From: Albifimbria verrucaria
Taxonomy: Eukaryota > Ascomycota > Sordariomycetes > Hypocreales > Stachybotryaceae
Assembly: GCA_020081605.1 (NCBI GenBank)
Contig: JAHREC010000013.1
Span: forward strand, 1 to 64,000
Length of the DNA: 64,000 bases
Reading direction: 5' to 3'
The notes beneath the pieces are model-generated. The model was not told the origin of the DNA and ran no database searches. It was given only the letters and a program-made list of their open reading frames with translations. The position numbers and the translations under genes are program-made. Positions 10,186-23,732 of the stretch are shown one piece after another. Within the stretch, counting starts at the first letter, position 1; each line of letters begins with the position of its first letter.

Positions 10186-11181
10186 AGCTAGGTAGGACAG
10201 TAAGCAAATGCGGTTGGGTAAAGAAGGGTGTCGGTATTCAGGGCATACAAGTAATAGAGTTGCCTACCAAAGTAGGTTAAGGGGCTTAAGGTGTCAATTG
10301 AAACGGCGAGGCCGAGGCATTAATGGCTGTTGGTTATGTAAATTTGTGGCAGAACCAACAGCCAAGCAATTTAATATCCTGGCTGGTGGTGGATCCTCGC
10401 TTCAGCCTGAGCCACTCAGCACGTGGTGGTGCTGTGGGAAGGAAATGCAATGGCTAGATCCCCTGTCCAACATTTAGATGGATGTGAAGTATACTGACAA
10501 ATATTATGTATATAACTTAGGGGAAAAGGATGTCTGTAGCACGCGGCGGAGAATGACCAATGCTGATTGGTCAATTTTATCATGGCTATCCATCACCGAC
10601 AAATCGCCCGAATTTTAATTCTTTCCTAGCTCACTATCCGGTGACATGTTCCTCGTCCTGTCTTACTTGGTGAATCATGCTATTAAGTAACCTTGTTATT
10701 TTTACTATCGATTTCGTACTGAAAACCACCTTCGAAGGGATATGAGCGACGGATCGTCTAGACCCCGCTTTAGGGGCCCTCCGCCCCCAAGTAGGCTGCC
10801 CATAAACAAGCCATCAAATGACTTGGATAGGCCTGGAAGCACGAGATATAACCCCATTGTCCTTGACGAGCATAACGATACTGATAATTGTGTGGAGGGT
10901 GAAGATGATACTGGAGGGAAACACACGGCCGTGGCAGGCAACAAGGTCAAACAAGGGTAATGCTGGGAGTTACCTCTGGATACTCAACCAATAAGCAATC
11001 CGTCTCTCATACCGTGTCTCTGGTTGTTAGGAAGATAATGGTTTTGACACACCAAGGATAATAGCAAAACCAAGATGAGGGTGGAGGAAATGACAGTTAA
11101 AGGGATATCGACAATGCTCGTGCAATAAGCAACGGAGGGTTTTGCAATGTATCCAAGAACGCTCTGGATTATATTGTGCAA
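10186..11181. other. Intergenic, no supported gene
   Basis: Short open frames at 10208-10477 and 10742-10960 (+) lack domains. An imperfect TTCGTACTGAAAAC/TTCGAAGG region near 10712-10740 is unremarkable. Confidence 0.4.
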
Positions 11182-14100
11182 TTAATCCTGGATAATCGAT
11201 CCACACCGCTCTACCCATATCTGGTCATTGCTCTTGAACACACATGCAATAAACGATTCGGCGTCTTTGAGAAGGCGCGACAGCTCATTGTGCAATGCAT
11301 CTAAGTCTTTAGCAGGAGCTAGCTTTGACTCGCTATTCCGCGGGCTGTCCCGTTGCTTTTCCACTTGAATCCACCCAATCTCGCGAAGTACCCGGTTACT
11401 GACCCCTTATGCTCTGTAACATCGTGTCTTTGTTAGTCGTATCACATCACTGTCCTATGATTCCTGGACTTACCAATTTTCTTAGTCATTTCCGAAATAC
11501 GAAGGATCGTGCCATGATCCTCAGCGCCCCATGGGAAGTCTTTCGGTTGTAGGAACCAAAGCATCCGCGTCACCATATTCGCTGCCAACAGCGATTGTTC
11601 TTTCTGTTTGGTTTTTGGTGCCCCACTAAAACATCGTTCTTTAGGTGCTACTTGGGGTGTGACCGAAGATGAGCTCAGTGTTAAGACCAGCATTAGCATC
11701 AGGTCGCACATTTTGGTGCCAAGGATTCCTTGCAGGGTATTGTAAGCTTGCTGGTAATGTTCTAGAATTTTATGGTCGTCATCATTCTTTCCAAAAAGCT
11801 TCCGTAGCCTCTCAAAGCCTGCCTGGATCAATGGCGGGACATCCTGGAACGGGATATCGCATTGAAAGTTGATCCGTTGTTTCCTTGGTCGTTTCCGCAA
11901 GGTACTTTCGTGTTTAAAGTCAGCCTCAAGTGCTAATCGCTTTGAGCTGCCGGCCCGAGCCGTGAGCACTTCCGTCGAAAGAACCGAACCCGTTAAGCGC
12001 ACGATCCGCCGATGAGTGAGTCTTTGTCGGTGTCGACCTGGCACCCATTCGACGCCACTCGAATGCATAGCAGCTGCGAGGCCATCTATCCATTGGTCTT
12101 TGTGACGACTTCTGGGCGTGTGTGTTGAATGGCGGCCTTTATCGTCGCAAACCAGGTGGAATGGGCTGGCGCGAAGGCGGCGGCAACCATGCTCTCTGAT
12201 CCCTGTAATGCTTCGACTAGTTCCAGTGCAAAGTCTCGCCTGGTTTTGGTTGGTATATCTCGCAAGGAGCCAGAAGCTCCATCCGGCATGACCAAATCCT
12301 GGGGAGGTTCTCTAGTGCCCTGGGCGGGTTCACATGTCAATAAACGAATATCGCCAATATGATCTAGCATGACAGTGAATTTTCATCCTTACCTCCATCG
12401 AAACGGGTCGTGACAATCTTCCCAAGCTTTCAGTTCTTGACCTGCTCTGATGGAAGGCTCACCTCGACCACTTCGTATACCCCGGTTCAACTTTCTATGA
12501 AACTGAATGGCCATAAAGTTTGACATCTGAGGGATCCATAGCTCTGCTAGCACTTTTTCTAAGAACCGACTGGCCCCCGATATCCCTTGGATGGACTGAC
12601 CCCTAAGCTCGGAGAACCACAGCTGACTGTGGCGGTTTGCCGCTACGAACGTCCCATAGTGAAATGCAAGCGACGCTACATGCATGAGCATCGGACGGCC
12701 ATCCTGTAAGAGAGGCCACTGGCCGATGTGTATGACCCCTTCTCCTTCCCTAAAATCAAGCATCGCCGGGTCGATAAAGGGCCATCCTCCGTGTTGTAGA
12801 CTTTCCATTGTTCCGAGTGATCTAAATACCCGTGATGGAAGTATACGAGGATCGCCTGTCAGACAAAAGTTTCCCAGCCTGTCCAGGGCAGCTACAGCTT
12901 CTGACGCTGCGAGCCCCAGACCTCGCGATCCAGCCATGGTAAATCGTCGCTCCATCTCCTCGATGGCTAGCTTAAATGTTCGAGCGAACGCGATAAGAAC
13001 ACCAGGGAAAACCGGAGGGAGAAACCGCCGCAGAATCCACGAATACGATTGCTTCTCCTTTAAGAAATATCGCTTCATCTGGACAATGGGCTGTAACACG
13101 GTAGAGAAACTCTTCTGTCCCTTTATGAGCCGTTGGACGTGTACGGTAACCACTTGTTCGAAGCGATATGAGAACTCTTCCGCCTCGATGGCTTTCTCGA
13201 TAAGCAAGGCTTCTCTCTCAAATGGCTTCGACGCACCGGGGTTCTCCGGTGTCAACCGCCCTCGTATCCGATCTAGAAGTCTTGCTTGCTTGGCTCTAAC
13301 CTTGGCCGCGGCTTTGGTGTCGACTTCTGGTACCGTCAGTGCTGCCGTTGCTGAGCCTTGACTTGCGAGAAGGGCATCGGCGCGATGGCGGTACACGGAC
13401 TTTAGCGCGCAGTATCCTTGAAACTCGCCGAAGGATACAACATCAGCACCCTGGTTCGAAAAACTCATGTTGTCCTCTATAATGGCCAGGAGATTGTTCT
13501 TGAGGAAGGCGGGCGGCTTTGGTGATGAAAAATTGCCATATGCCGAGTGGAAGCCCAGCGGATAAAAGGTATAGTCTCGAGAGCTAGCATATTCCCGAGC
13601 CAAACAGTTCCTGTCTGCGAGAAGACAAAAGACCTGGTCTTGGTCCTGGTCTTGACCTCCGCCGGTGGTGCAGTGCAAGTTTGTAGCAACGGCATAGGAT
13701 ATACTCGTCAAGTGATCTAAATTGTATTTGTGCTCTAACTCCGTACGAAGTTGGAGCAATCCGGGGCTGAAGTGTTCATCTTGCGATTCCAGCGGGCTCC
13801 TGGATGTTGCGCCATTCGCGGCACCTGCAATCTGCTCATTTGGGCCTTGTACGAAGAGACTTGAGTTATCACGACTGCTTGGCTCAACTGCTTGCTCTTC
13901 CTCCGAATCAACTTCGCTTTCTTCTTCCATATCGCCCTGGTATCTTCGCTCCTCGTCGCTATCCTCATCTTCTTCTTCGTCGTCGTCGTCTTCGTCATCA
14001 TCATCCGGTCGTATGCGAGTTTCCCGCGGGAGATTTTGGACTCCTTCGGTCACTTCCATCTCTATGTTGGCGCCGTAGTCGTATGCATGAAAAGCAGGAA

Positions 14101-15062
14101 GGTTGTCGGACCAGAACGTTTCGTGGGCATACATTTCAACGAAACTGGCCCATCCGTCCATGAAAAATTCCTGGAACATGGTCCACTTATTGTACGTTAT
14201 CTGTTGAGACGATCTACCGCCCAGCTTCCATGCTGCCTCAATTCCTTCGCCAAGCAGTTCGCCACTCGTGAAGACTGATTTGATATAGGACGCGAGCGCT
14301 TCGGCATGGTGTTTGACCATGCCGGTCCCATGCTTGGCTGCGTCACGACGTTTGCGATTGCCGTTCCCGGGTCGTGTGGGGTGCATAACGATAAACCACT
14401 GCTCTCGCGTCGCGGCCACCGCAACACGAAAAGTTCGGTTTGTCAGGTCGAACGATATATTACTGCCTCGTTTCACGCTGTAAGGTGCTTGCCAATGCTG
14501 GAAGGAAATTGTCACGTTATCGAAGAATCGATCGCTACGCCGACTGATCGGCTGCAATGGGGCTCCTCGATGCAAATGAAGTCGAGGTAGAATATTGGAT
14601 AGTAGTTGTCTTTGTCGCTGGCGGGTCGCGAGCCGGCTTTTCGGCTACCATAATCCATGGTGAATGGTCGTTGAAGTATCGAGATCGCTTCAGCACCTTT
14701 GAATTCAGGCGCCCTGGTTTTCGCTATGAATTCATCACCTGAGTATATGCGGCATGTCAGTGTTGTCCCTCTAAATTGGTGGACGGCTCCTTTTCCTTAC
14801 ATTTGTAGTGGTAGGTACCTCTTGAGCGATCAATCCTCCATGTGCGTGATTCACGCTCCGCTGTCGCAGATCCATCCTCAGAGCCCACCGCGGACTCCCT
14901 TAAATAGTCATCATCCGCGCTGTCGTGCGATGGGTATGCACTCTGCTCGTGGTCATCATCCTCAAGCTCTGGATTGCCACTACCCGACACAAAACTGGCT
15001 CCCTCCTGGTCAAGAGAACCATCGAGTATGACGCTGTTGGTTTCGAGTTCCCGTGTACTCAT
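11182..15062 (-). CDS. Large acidic protein of unknown function, multi-exon (about 1,200 residues)
   Basis: My model starts at the ATG at 15062. Introns are 14739-14818 (80 nt), 12320-12392 (73 nt, TTGACAT branch) and 11414-11473 (60 nt, GTAAGT donor), and the stop is at 11182. Joined phases are consistent once single bases are restored in the runs at 14559-14562, 12301-12304, 12114-12116 and 11403-11406. Order of parts: an acidic Ser/Asp-rich N-terminus; YYPIFYLDFICIEEP; a globular part with RSDRFFDNVTISFQHW and EQWFIVMHPTRPG; a long Asp/Glu tract (about residues 290-330, DDDDEDDDDEEED); a helical middle region; and a C-terminus with a basic patch (KRPRKQRINF). The family is not recognised. 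It lies 389 bp downstream of the GQHR-motif gene on the same strand, so the two probably travel together. It could be a chromatin or nucleic-acid associated protein, which is a guess from composition only. Confidence 0.6.
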
Positions 15063-15451
15063 GGTGTTGGGTGGGTATTTGCTTGATGGTGGTATTATTT
15101 TAAGGTAACTCACAGAGACTGACCCTAACCCAAGACTTGACGACTACGCAAATCTCGCTACGCCCGGGGGCGAAAGGTGTCTCCTACGTGTCAAGCATAT
15201 CGGCTTAGTAAAGAACGCGACCATAAATGAATGAATAGCATTGGCAGTTCCTTTCCTTTTCTTTTTGGCAAAGCAAAATTTAATTGAACCATGTTGACCT
15301 AGCTACACATCCGATTCGTCCACCAGCACTTGACGTGGCGTGTTTCCTGCTGCCCGTCCCAATGCAAGCCAGCTATTAGCCTCAATGACGAGATGGAAAT
15401 CGTGTTCTACCACATTGTATAGGGTAAAGGGTCAAATGTATGAAAGGAGGA
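15063..15451. other. Spacer between tandem minus-strand genes
   Basis: 389 bp holding the upstream region of the acidic-protein gene and the 3' end of the GQHR gene. A degenerate palindrome CGCCCGGGGGCG lies at 15162-15173 and resembles the palindromes at 18.5 kb. Confidence 0.4.
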
Positions 15452-17932
15452 TTAAGACGCAGCTAATCGGCCTCTCCAACCTGACTTCCTCGCCGGCATG
15501 GGACTAAACGGCAGCGGATTTCGGGAGCTACTAGGTTCGCTCTGGCTTGAGCCTACATCCGTTTGCGTTGGTTTTGGCTGCCGTCGACGCGCATCCTTGC
15601 CATCATCCGGGCCGTCCCGCGCTCTAAGCGGTTGCCCCTTTTCATTCGCCTGACTCTCTCTTTGCTTTTCTGTTTCAGCCACGGATACCTGGTCTGGACC
15701 ATTTTGCGATTCTTCTCCACCATCATCTGAGCGAACCTCCTGATCCCCGATGCCCCATGCTCAGAGGGCACATTGGCAGCTACACTCATGGTGCGCACCG
15801 TTGGATCATCCACTGCTGACTCCCGGGATGCGGCGTCCATCGTCGGTCCCGGCTCATTCGTCTTTGTTTCTTGGCTCCGCTTGAGCATGAGGAGATTGTA
15901 CTCTTTCCCGGTCGATTCTATAATGACGCGATCCGCATCTGCTAGCTTGTTTTGCGACGGCCCGTTCTGATCGTCACGAAGAGCTTGGCGACATCGATCA
16001 GCCACCCATTTTACGATGCATCCGTCGATCGCCGCTGCAAGTTGACCAGAGGCTTCCTTGCTGTTCAATGCAGGGTTTTCAGCCACCTCAGGCACGCGTG
16101 AAGCTAGGGCACATACAGCACGCGTTACGGCTGAGCATCCCTTGAGGCTATTGGCGGGAGATAAACCCAGGCCATCGCCGCCCTTTGAAGCAACCCACCA
16201 TGGACGAAACTTGGGGCCAAGGGAAGTTTCGACAATATGAAGCAGGTTTTGCCAGAATCTGTCAACAAACCTCTCTGCGTATACGGCGCCGTTGCGGTCG
16301 TTCGGGTCCGGCATGGCCTTCAGATAGCCTTTTGTCACCGGGTGAGTCAATGATTGCTGCCGCCGACGAACAAAATCCAGAATCTCCCGTTCGAGCATGA
16401 TCGACCGCTTATCTGCAAGCCTCATCGCCTTTTCATCCGTGCCGTTCTGTAATCGTTTGATGAAGCCCTTCCTCAGCGGGAGCTTGTTTGCTTTGCGCTT
16501 GTCCGCGACGACTTCCGAGTCGCGATCGATCCACAGAACCACATGGATCATTACCTCCATCATGGTCTGGCATACGTCTTTTGGCGTCTCGAGCAGACTG
16601 TGAACATCCGGGAGGCGGAAGCTCGGATTCTCGATGAGAAACTCGTACAATTCCCGATACGCCGCATCGTCCAGTGCAGTGAGAAACCGAGCCGTCCGAC
16701 GTGCACCAGGCCCGACTCGATCACCATCCCCTTCCTTCGGGTCGTTGTAGAATAACTTTCGTATCGCGCTCGCTGTCACATTCTTTTCGCCTGCCGCCAA
16801 TACGTACACCATCTTTTTCCAGTCCGAACCGCGAACGTATTTGGTAGCATCTCCTGGCAATTCCTTGAGCTTCTTCCCGACGGCATCGGTTATTGTAAAG
16901 CAATACTAGAGTCTCTCAGCCTTGTCCATACTTCGAGCCTGCCGATGTTATCGGGCGGGTATTCATGTAAACACAACTTACTGCATCAAATCTTCTGCTA
17001 GCTAATTGCTCCCACTTAGATATATTAAAGGTGTCTTTTCCGACCGTGGTACTGCAGTAGCTTGTAATCTTAGACGCCCAGCTCTTGTTGTTCCATAAAG
17101 TGCCTAGTCGGCCGGTGGGAAAATTCGGGTTTCCACCGAGACGCAACAAGTCAAGCATTTGGGCTTCAACTTCGCTTTTCTTCCCATGAAACAAACTCTC
17201 GTCTTGCTTGGACGCCATGACAAGCTGCATCCAGATCTGACCATGGCTGTCTGGGAGCAACAGGTCGCTGCGGTTGACTCGCAGTTGAAGGTTGAGCTTG
17301 GGTGGAAGCGCGTCTAGTATCTGATTTAATCATCTTGCTTCTTGAGAACCTGACTTGGTTTTGCCCCTGTTATTTTGGGGCGTGGAGGTCGACTTACCTT
17401 TGTCGTAAATTATGCCGGTCCACCAGAGCTCCGTGTCTGGCAACTTCTTGCGTTTCACTAGCCTTCGCAAAGCTGCCACTCGGTGTTGACCATCCATAAT
17501 CTCGAGTGGCTCCTGATTGATGTCCAGCCAACCATCAAGGTCGCGTAATTCTTGTCCGTCATCTTGTGAAGTTGAGTCTTTTGCTGTTGCTCCTTTATGT
17601 ACTTCTGCATGGCTTGTGACGTACACGACACCAAGATGTAGTTCTCCTCGCTAGTTCGTGCTAAATTCTGCTCAAACACTTCATCGAGATCAATGACATG
17701 TTTGTCATCAACCTGACGGTTCTCTCCATTTTCCCATTCAGGCGTGAGGGCCTCGAATGGTATCTTGGCCACCATGAGCTGGTAAGGCTTCGCTTGACGT
17801 CGGATTGTTTGGGTTTCATGAAATGCTTGACTGAGTACGCCACCGCCTTTATCACGCTTACTCCCTCGCGCCTTCTTTTGTTGTTATCTTTTCCCCATGA
17901 ACTTCGGACGAATTGGCTTTTCTCTTCGTCAT
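15452..17932 (-). CDS. ParB-like (GQHR motif) protein of fungal accessory regions, three exons
   Basis: The model starts at the ATG at 17932, has introns 17314-17397 (84 nt) and 16906-16981 (76 nt), both with GTAAGT donors and phase-consistent joins, and stops at 15452. The N-terminus is basic (MTKRKA). It is followed by KPYQLMVAKIPFEAL and a module with RQVDDKHVIDLDEVF and EIMDGQHRVAALRRLV. The GQHR box is the nucleotide-binding signature of ParB/sulfiredoxin-fold proteins. Then come LRVNRSD, LPDSHGQIWMQLV, a long helical region with WKKMVYVLAAGE and ALDDAAYRELYEFL, and a disordered Gln/Glu-rich tail. Frame breaks at the runs 17579-17582 and 15745-15748, plus two near the N-terminus, are all cured by one added base. 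Activity is unknown; ParB-fold enzymes include CTPases, nucleases and kinases. I recall similar proteins on Fusarium-type accessory chromosomes. Confidence 0.65.
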
Positions 17933-18541
17933 TTCTGATGTCCTTTGCGCTCACAGGCTCAGTGTCAATGATGCTGAAGTTATATGATGAGTGTATAGGG
18001 TAGGGTGGTGTCGGGTAACAACTCGGGGAAGAGTTTCGGCGACAGGATGCATAAAAAATGGAAAATAGAGTACTCTGCATGACCTTGGCCCTGGTTACAA
18101 AGCCGCAGGGTGTCTGAGGGCGCCACCAGCATATACCTTGTTCATGCGAATGTGGCTGAATAGGCATCAAGCTAATGTCTCTCCCCGTTGCAAGCCCTGC
18201 TGAAAAAGGCGCGACTGTACTGCTGACGCGCGTTTTAAATACGAAACAAAAGGGGGAGAAAAGAAAAAGCAAAGTGAAAACAACAAACACGGTCATAAAT
18301 AGAAGACATTAAGTACAAAGAGGCGAAGGCTGCTCTTCACTCCACTTCTGTTTATTTCATCTTTAGGCACACAAGAATAGTCCACCAAGTGACTTCCTCC
18401 AGGCGAGATCCTCGACAAATGCTTTAATATTAATATTAAGTGCGAATCCAGGAAACTTGCACTGATGGAAACTGCGGGTACGATTTCGTCGCTATTCATA
18501 GTGTGTTCGGGACCTTGCCATCGGAAAGACTAACTACCATA

Positions 18542-18559
18542 TTTCGCCCCGGGGCGAAA
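18542..18559. repeat. Perfect 18-bp palindrome TTTCGCCCCGGGGCGAAA
   Basis: A perfect palindrome. Two relatives follow in the same repeat: 18690-18707, with one C-to-T change in the right arm, and 18780-18798, with a changed right arm. The clustering suggests a protein-binding or structural site of the repeat. Confidence 0.85.
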
Positions 18560-18832
18560 CTGATTCATTTACTATGGTTCCGAACCAGGACATCTGACAT
18601 GCAATAAATAAATCGGTTTGGCAGGGTGAAACACATACGACTGTTTGTAGGGAATTGGTTGGAGTTTGGTAGAAGGGCCCGTATGTCAGTTTCGCCCCGG
18701 GGTGAAATATGGTAGTTAGTTCCACCATCAGTGGCACTCAGTTGTTGCATGTCGTTCTATTAGAGTAGACCCCACTTATTTTCGCCCCGGGGCCAAAATT
18801 CACCTGATGCATTACGGCCCGCCCCTACGCCC

Positions 18833-18915
18833 CATTATTATTATTATTATTATTATTAGTAGTAGTAGTAGTAGTTGTCGTAATTTAGTAGTAGTGGCAG
18901 ACACATTCACGTATG

Positions 18916-18978
<63 letters not shown>
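18833..18978. repeat. Compound microsatellite (TTA)n-(TAG)n and (CA)n
   Basis: Runs of TTA and then TAG occupy about 18833-18895, and a CACATA to (CA)n array occupies about 18911-18978. The CA array opens a His/Thr-repeat frame that is not a gene. The inverted copy carries the matching TG array at 36938-36972. Confidence 0.9.
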
Positions 18979-18982
<4 letters not shown>

Positions 18983-19329
18983 TTAACCCTATACCCAAGC
19001 ACGGAATACCCCTCTACAATTTATATTCCCTTACTCCTAAAATAATATTAATATTTATTATTCCTAAGAGTAATAATTTATTTATTTACTCCTTATTTAA
19101 TTAATAAACTTTATTAATTTATATTTTAATATCTTTATTAAAGCCTATTATATTAATATATTAATTATATTAATTATCCTTATATAATATTTCCTTATTA
19201 TTATTTATTAATTTAATATTATATATAGATTCTTTTTATATTTTTATTTTATTATTTTATAATATATATTTATTAAACTATTTATTATATATAAGAAACT
19301 CTCTTCTATATAATTCTCTATAATATAAG

Positions 19330-19450
19330 CTTCTATATTATCTATAATTAATTAAAGAGTAAGGTATATAATCCTTAATTATTCTATAGATATTAAATTA
19401 GTCTATTCTAATATATTTTAGGTATTATATTAATATAGGTTATAATAATA
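19330..19450 (+). repeat. LTR-like direct repeat, left copy
   Basis: Shares TATAATCCTTAATTATTCTA, GATATTAAATTAGT and TATTATATTAATATAG with 23400-23520 in the same orientation. The same family recurs near 62740-62870 and 63420-63570. Confidence 0.55.
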
Positions 19451-22400
19451 GGATTCTTGTTTTTATTTTTTTTTATTTTTTTTTATTTTTTTCTATTTCT
19501 TAACCTTTCTTTTTATCTTTTTTTTATCTCTAACTCTATTTATTAAATCTTAAAATCTATTTTTACTTTAATAATATTATATTATATATTATATTATATT
19601 ATTTTACTTTAAAATACTATTTTTATTTAGATTATATTATTATTATTCTATAAAATTTAGCTATTTTATCTAAGCTTAATATTATTATTAAAAATATCCT
19701 TTATATTTTTATTTTTAAATTATTTTTTTAATTTTATTTAACTTAAGCTAGAATATTATATTATTATTTATTAATATATAATATTCTTTTAAAATAATTT
19801 ATTTTAAAATACCTTAATTTTATAATTAATTTATATAATCTTAGAATCTATTTATAATTATTAATTTAAATATTATAAAAATAATATTTATTATTAATAT
19901 TCTTTATTAGCTATTTTATATATATAATATAATTTAATATTCTATATAATATTTATATAAATCCTTTTATAATATAATTAATAATATTATAATAATTATT
20001 ATTCTCTTTAATAAATAATATATTAATAATATAAATAATAAACTCTTATCTTTATTTATATTTATAATTTAAATAATTAATATTTTTTTAATAATAATAG
20101 CTTATATTATAGCTAATTATTAACCTTAAAACTCTATTCTTTATTTTATTATTTATTATAATTATTTAAAAATATTAATTTATTATAATTATTATAATTA
20201 TTAAAATTACCTTTTTCCTATTTATTTTTAAATTAATCTTATTTATATTTTTATTTATTTTATATTTTAATATTTATATTAAACTTAAATAATTAATATA
20301 ATTTATAATTAATATTCTAAAACTCCTTCTATATTTATATTATATTTTTTAATCCTTATTATAACTTTTATATATAAATTATCCTTATTATATATAATCT
20401 ATAGCTAGCTTATAAATCTATTATATTATTATTAATCCTTTTTTATCTTTATACTCTAACTCTTTTTCTCCTACTCTCTTTATATATTTATCTCTTAAAT
20501 ATTAATTAAATATTATAATAATAATATATTATTATATATTAATATTTAATTAATACCCTATTAATTATTAGCTAGTTTATTATAAAATCTATTATATTTA
20601 ATTTAATATTTATTTTTTTTTTATATTTAATTTTTTTATTTAATAAATATATTTATATTAATACCTTTATTTTTTAATTAGCTTAGCTAGCTTAGTTAAT
20701 TTATTTAATTTAATCTTAATAATATTAAATTTTCTTTATTATTAATTTTATTCTTATTATTTTTTTTTTTTAATCTTTTTTATATTTTTTTATTATTATT
20801 ATAATCTTTATTTTTATTATTATTATAATATTATTTTTAATATATAATCTTTTTATTTTATAAAAATAAGCTTATTTAATTTATATTCTTTATTATACTT
20901 TATATTTATTATTAAAATAATAATATTAATTATAAATATTAAATTAATAATTATTTAATTTTTTAAATATAAATTAATAAATAATTTTTATTTAATTTAT
21001 TTATTAAAAATTTTTATAATATACTATAATAAAATATATATTATTATTATAAATAAAAATATTATATATATTATTATTATTAATATTTTTAAATTATATT
21101 TTTAAAATTTTTTATAATTATATTAATATTAATAATAAATATATTAAAAACTATAATAACTTTTAGAATTACTTTAATTATTTATTATATTATTATAATA
21201 TTTTTTTTTATATAAATACCTTTATTTTTTATTAATTAAAATTTACTTTTTATATAATTTCTTATATTTAATTAATTATATAAATATTTAACCCTTATTT
21301 TATTTTAATTATTTATTATAATTATCTTTTAAAAATAAATAATCTATTTTATTCTTATTATTATTATTCTTTAATTAATTTTATAGAATATATAATAATT
21401 TATTTAATTCTTTATTATTATTATTAATTATAATTAATTTATATAATAATTTCTTTATTTTATTAATAATAATATATATTATTTTTATTAATTATTATAT
21501 TATAAATTGAATTTATTTATATTAAATTTAATCTTTTTTTAATTAATATTATTCTTTATTATTATATTAAATTAAATATATATATTATATATTTATATCT
21601 TTAATATTTAATCTATAAAGCCTAGCTATTTTATTTAATTATTATTAACTTAAATTATAAATTTATAAACTATTTTTTATATATATAGAAATATTCCTAG
21701 CTTTTATTTATATATTAATCTTTTTATTATATTATATATTTTTATAATTAATTATATATTATTTATTTATTATTAATATACTTATTTAATAATAAATATA
21801 TAAGCTATTTTAATTATAGTTAATAAAATAAATATATAATCTAATAGATTATATTAATTATTATTTTTATAAATATTTAATATAATTAATATATTAATAA
21901 TAATATTTTAATATTTATTATTATTTATTTAATAATTTAAAAATAATATAATTATTTTTAAATATTAATAATCTATTTCTTTATTTAATAATATATCTTC
22001 TATTAATTTAATTATAAACTTATATAATAATTATTTATTTTTATTTTTTTATTATATTTAATATTATATATATATAATCTTATACTATACTTTTTTATAT
22101 TATATCTATAAATTATCTTCTATTTATTTATTAAATAGCTATATTAATTTTTTTATAATCTTTTATTAATTAATTTTAAATAATATATTTAATTTAATTT
22201 TATTTAAATAATATAATTTTTTTATTTATTTTATAATATAATCTAAATTATTATATATTTATTATAATACTCCTTTCTTATCCTTAATAAGTTTAATTAT
22301 AGCTTATAATATATTATAATTTAAACTCTTTAAATAAGCTAATTAATTAATCTTATTTAATTATATATTAACCTTAAATTTTTAATTTATTTTTTTAATT

Positions 22401-23399
22401 TAGTTTTTTTCTTAGTTTCCTTAAATTATTATTTTTATATACTATAAAACTACTTAAGCCTTTATATAATATTCTATTCCTTTAATTTTAATTTTACTTT
22501 AAGGTTTAGCCTTTAAACTTTAAAATATATATTATTAATATAAAATAGGAATAATTATTAATAATAAATATTAATTATTTATAGTATAATTTATTTTATT
22601 TAATAGGTTTTTTTTAAGAATTATTATTTTATTTTTAATTATTTTTTTATTAATATTAATATATAATATAATTTTATATATACTTTTTTATTAAATAATA
22701 TATAAATATTAATTATATTATATACTATTTAGCTATAGCTTAATAATTATTAATATTAATTTAATAGATTTTATTAATAATATATATTACTTTAATTAAA
22801 TTTAATTATAAATAATTCCTAGGATTAACTTTATTATTATAATAATCTTTTCTTTTTTTTTTTATTAATATTTTTATAATATTTTTATAAATATATTTAA
22901 ATTTTATTAATAATATATATATATTTATATATATTATAAAATATAAATAAATATTTAAATAGCTTTATAAATAAATTAATTAATTTTATTTTTAATTAAT
23001 TATTTAATTAATAAGAATAAATAATTTTAAATTAATTTATTTTTTATTATAATAAATTATTTTTACCTTTATAATTATTAATTTTCTTCTTTTAATATAT
23101 CTTCCTTATTATTAAGATTTACTTTTAATCTTATTTAGTTTATTTAATCTAGATTTTAAATAATTATTATAAATATAATTTTATATTAATCTTAATAAAA
23201 ATATATTTATTTAATATTCTAAAAAATAGCTTTTAAATAGTATAAATTTTATATATTTTATTATAGTATAATCTAAAAACCCTTAATATTATTTTATAAA
23301 AACTATAGATAATACTTTTATTAATATATTTTAGATTATAGTATAATTTTAAAAACTATTAAGTCTATAGTATAAGTTATATATAATAGGTTTTTATAT

Positions 23400-23520
23400 T
23401 ATTTATAGCTTAATAAAAACTAAAGTGTATAATCCTTAATTATTCTAGAGATATTAAATTAGTTCATTTTAATATATTTTAAATATTATATTAATATAGA
23501 TTATAATATACTCTTAAATA
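23400..23520 (+). repeat. LTR-like direct repeat, right copy
   Basis: Same order of motifs as 19330-19450. GGATTCTT follows in both copies. Confidence 0.55.
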
Positions 23521-23732
23521 AAGGATTCTTATATAAAAGCTTAAATTACTTTAGACTATTTATATAGAGGTTTATAAATAAATCTATTATAAATAATACT
23601 TAGGAATAAATTATCGATTCAAGCGGGTTCTAAGACTTATACTACTAGAAGCAGTAACTTACTATCTATGCATTTATAGATAATCGACATTATCTCTGAG
23701 CAAGTTCGCTGTATTAATAATATAGTTAATAT

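Larger units (their letters stand above)
18033..19020 (-). repeat. Left copy of a ~1-kb inverted repeat
   Basis: This segment matches the reverse complement of 36900-37795 over its whole length at a visibly diverged level (roughly three quarters identical by eye). Shared landmarks in order are a sequence related to TTATGACCGT-TTGTTGTTTTCACTTTGC, three CCCCGGGG palindromes, the GGGGCGTAGGGGCGGGCCGT box, TAG/TTA and CA microsatellites and a terminal TTGTAGAGGGGTATTCCGTG. It directly precedes the GQHR gene and so holds its promoter. The outer end coincides with the start of the AT-rich block. Confidence 0.85.
19025..23600. mobile_element. AT-rich block, RIP-mutated LTR retroelement
   Basis: About 4.6 kb with hardly any G and few C, essentially no long reading frame and almost no CA or TG dinucleotides. 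This is the signature of repeat-induced point mutation, which converts CpA to TpA. On the plus strand the remaining C sits in CT/CC/TC and the G mostly in AG. Similar direct repeats at 19330-19450 and 23400-23520 fit the two LTRs of one dead element about 4.1 kb apart. Confidence 0.75.

Noticed and set aside
10208..10960. Small plus-strand frames
   Set aside because: Short, without start context or recognisable features.
12684..14278. Plus-strand Ser-rich frames
   Set aside because: Antisense of the acidic Asp/Glu tract and neighbouring coding sequence.
11182..17932. Starship-type giant transposon
   Set aside because: No tyrosine-recombinase captain (DUF3435-like) gene is visible in the window, so the element type is left open.
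18913..19104. His/Thr-repeat open frame
   Set aside because: It is a translation of the (CA)n microsatellite.
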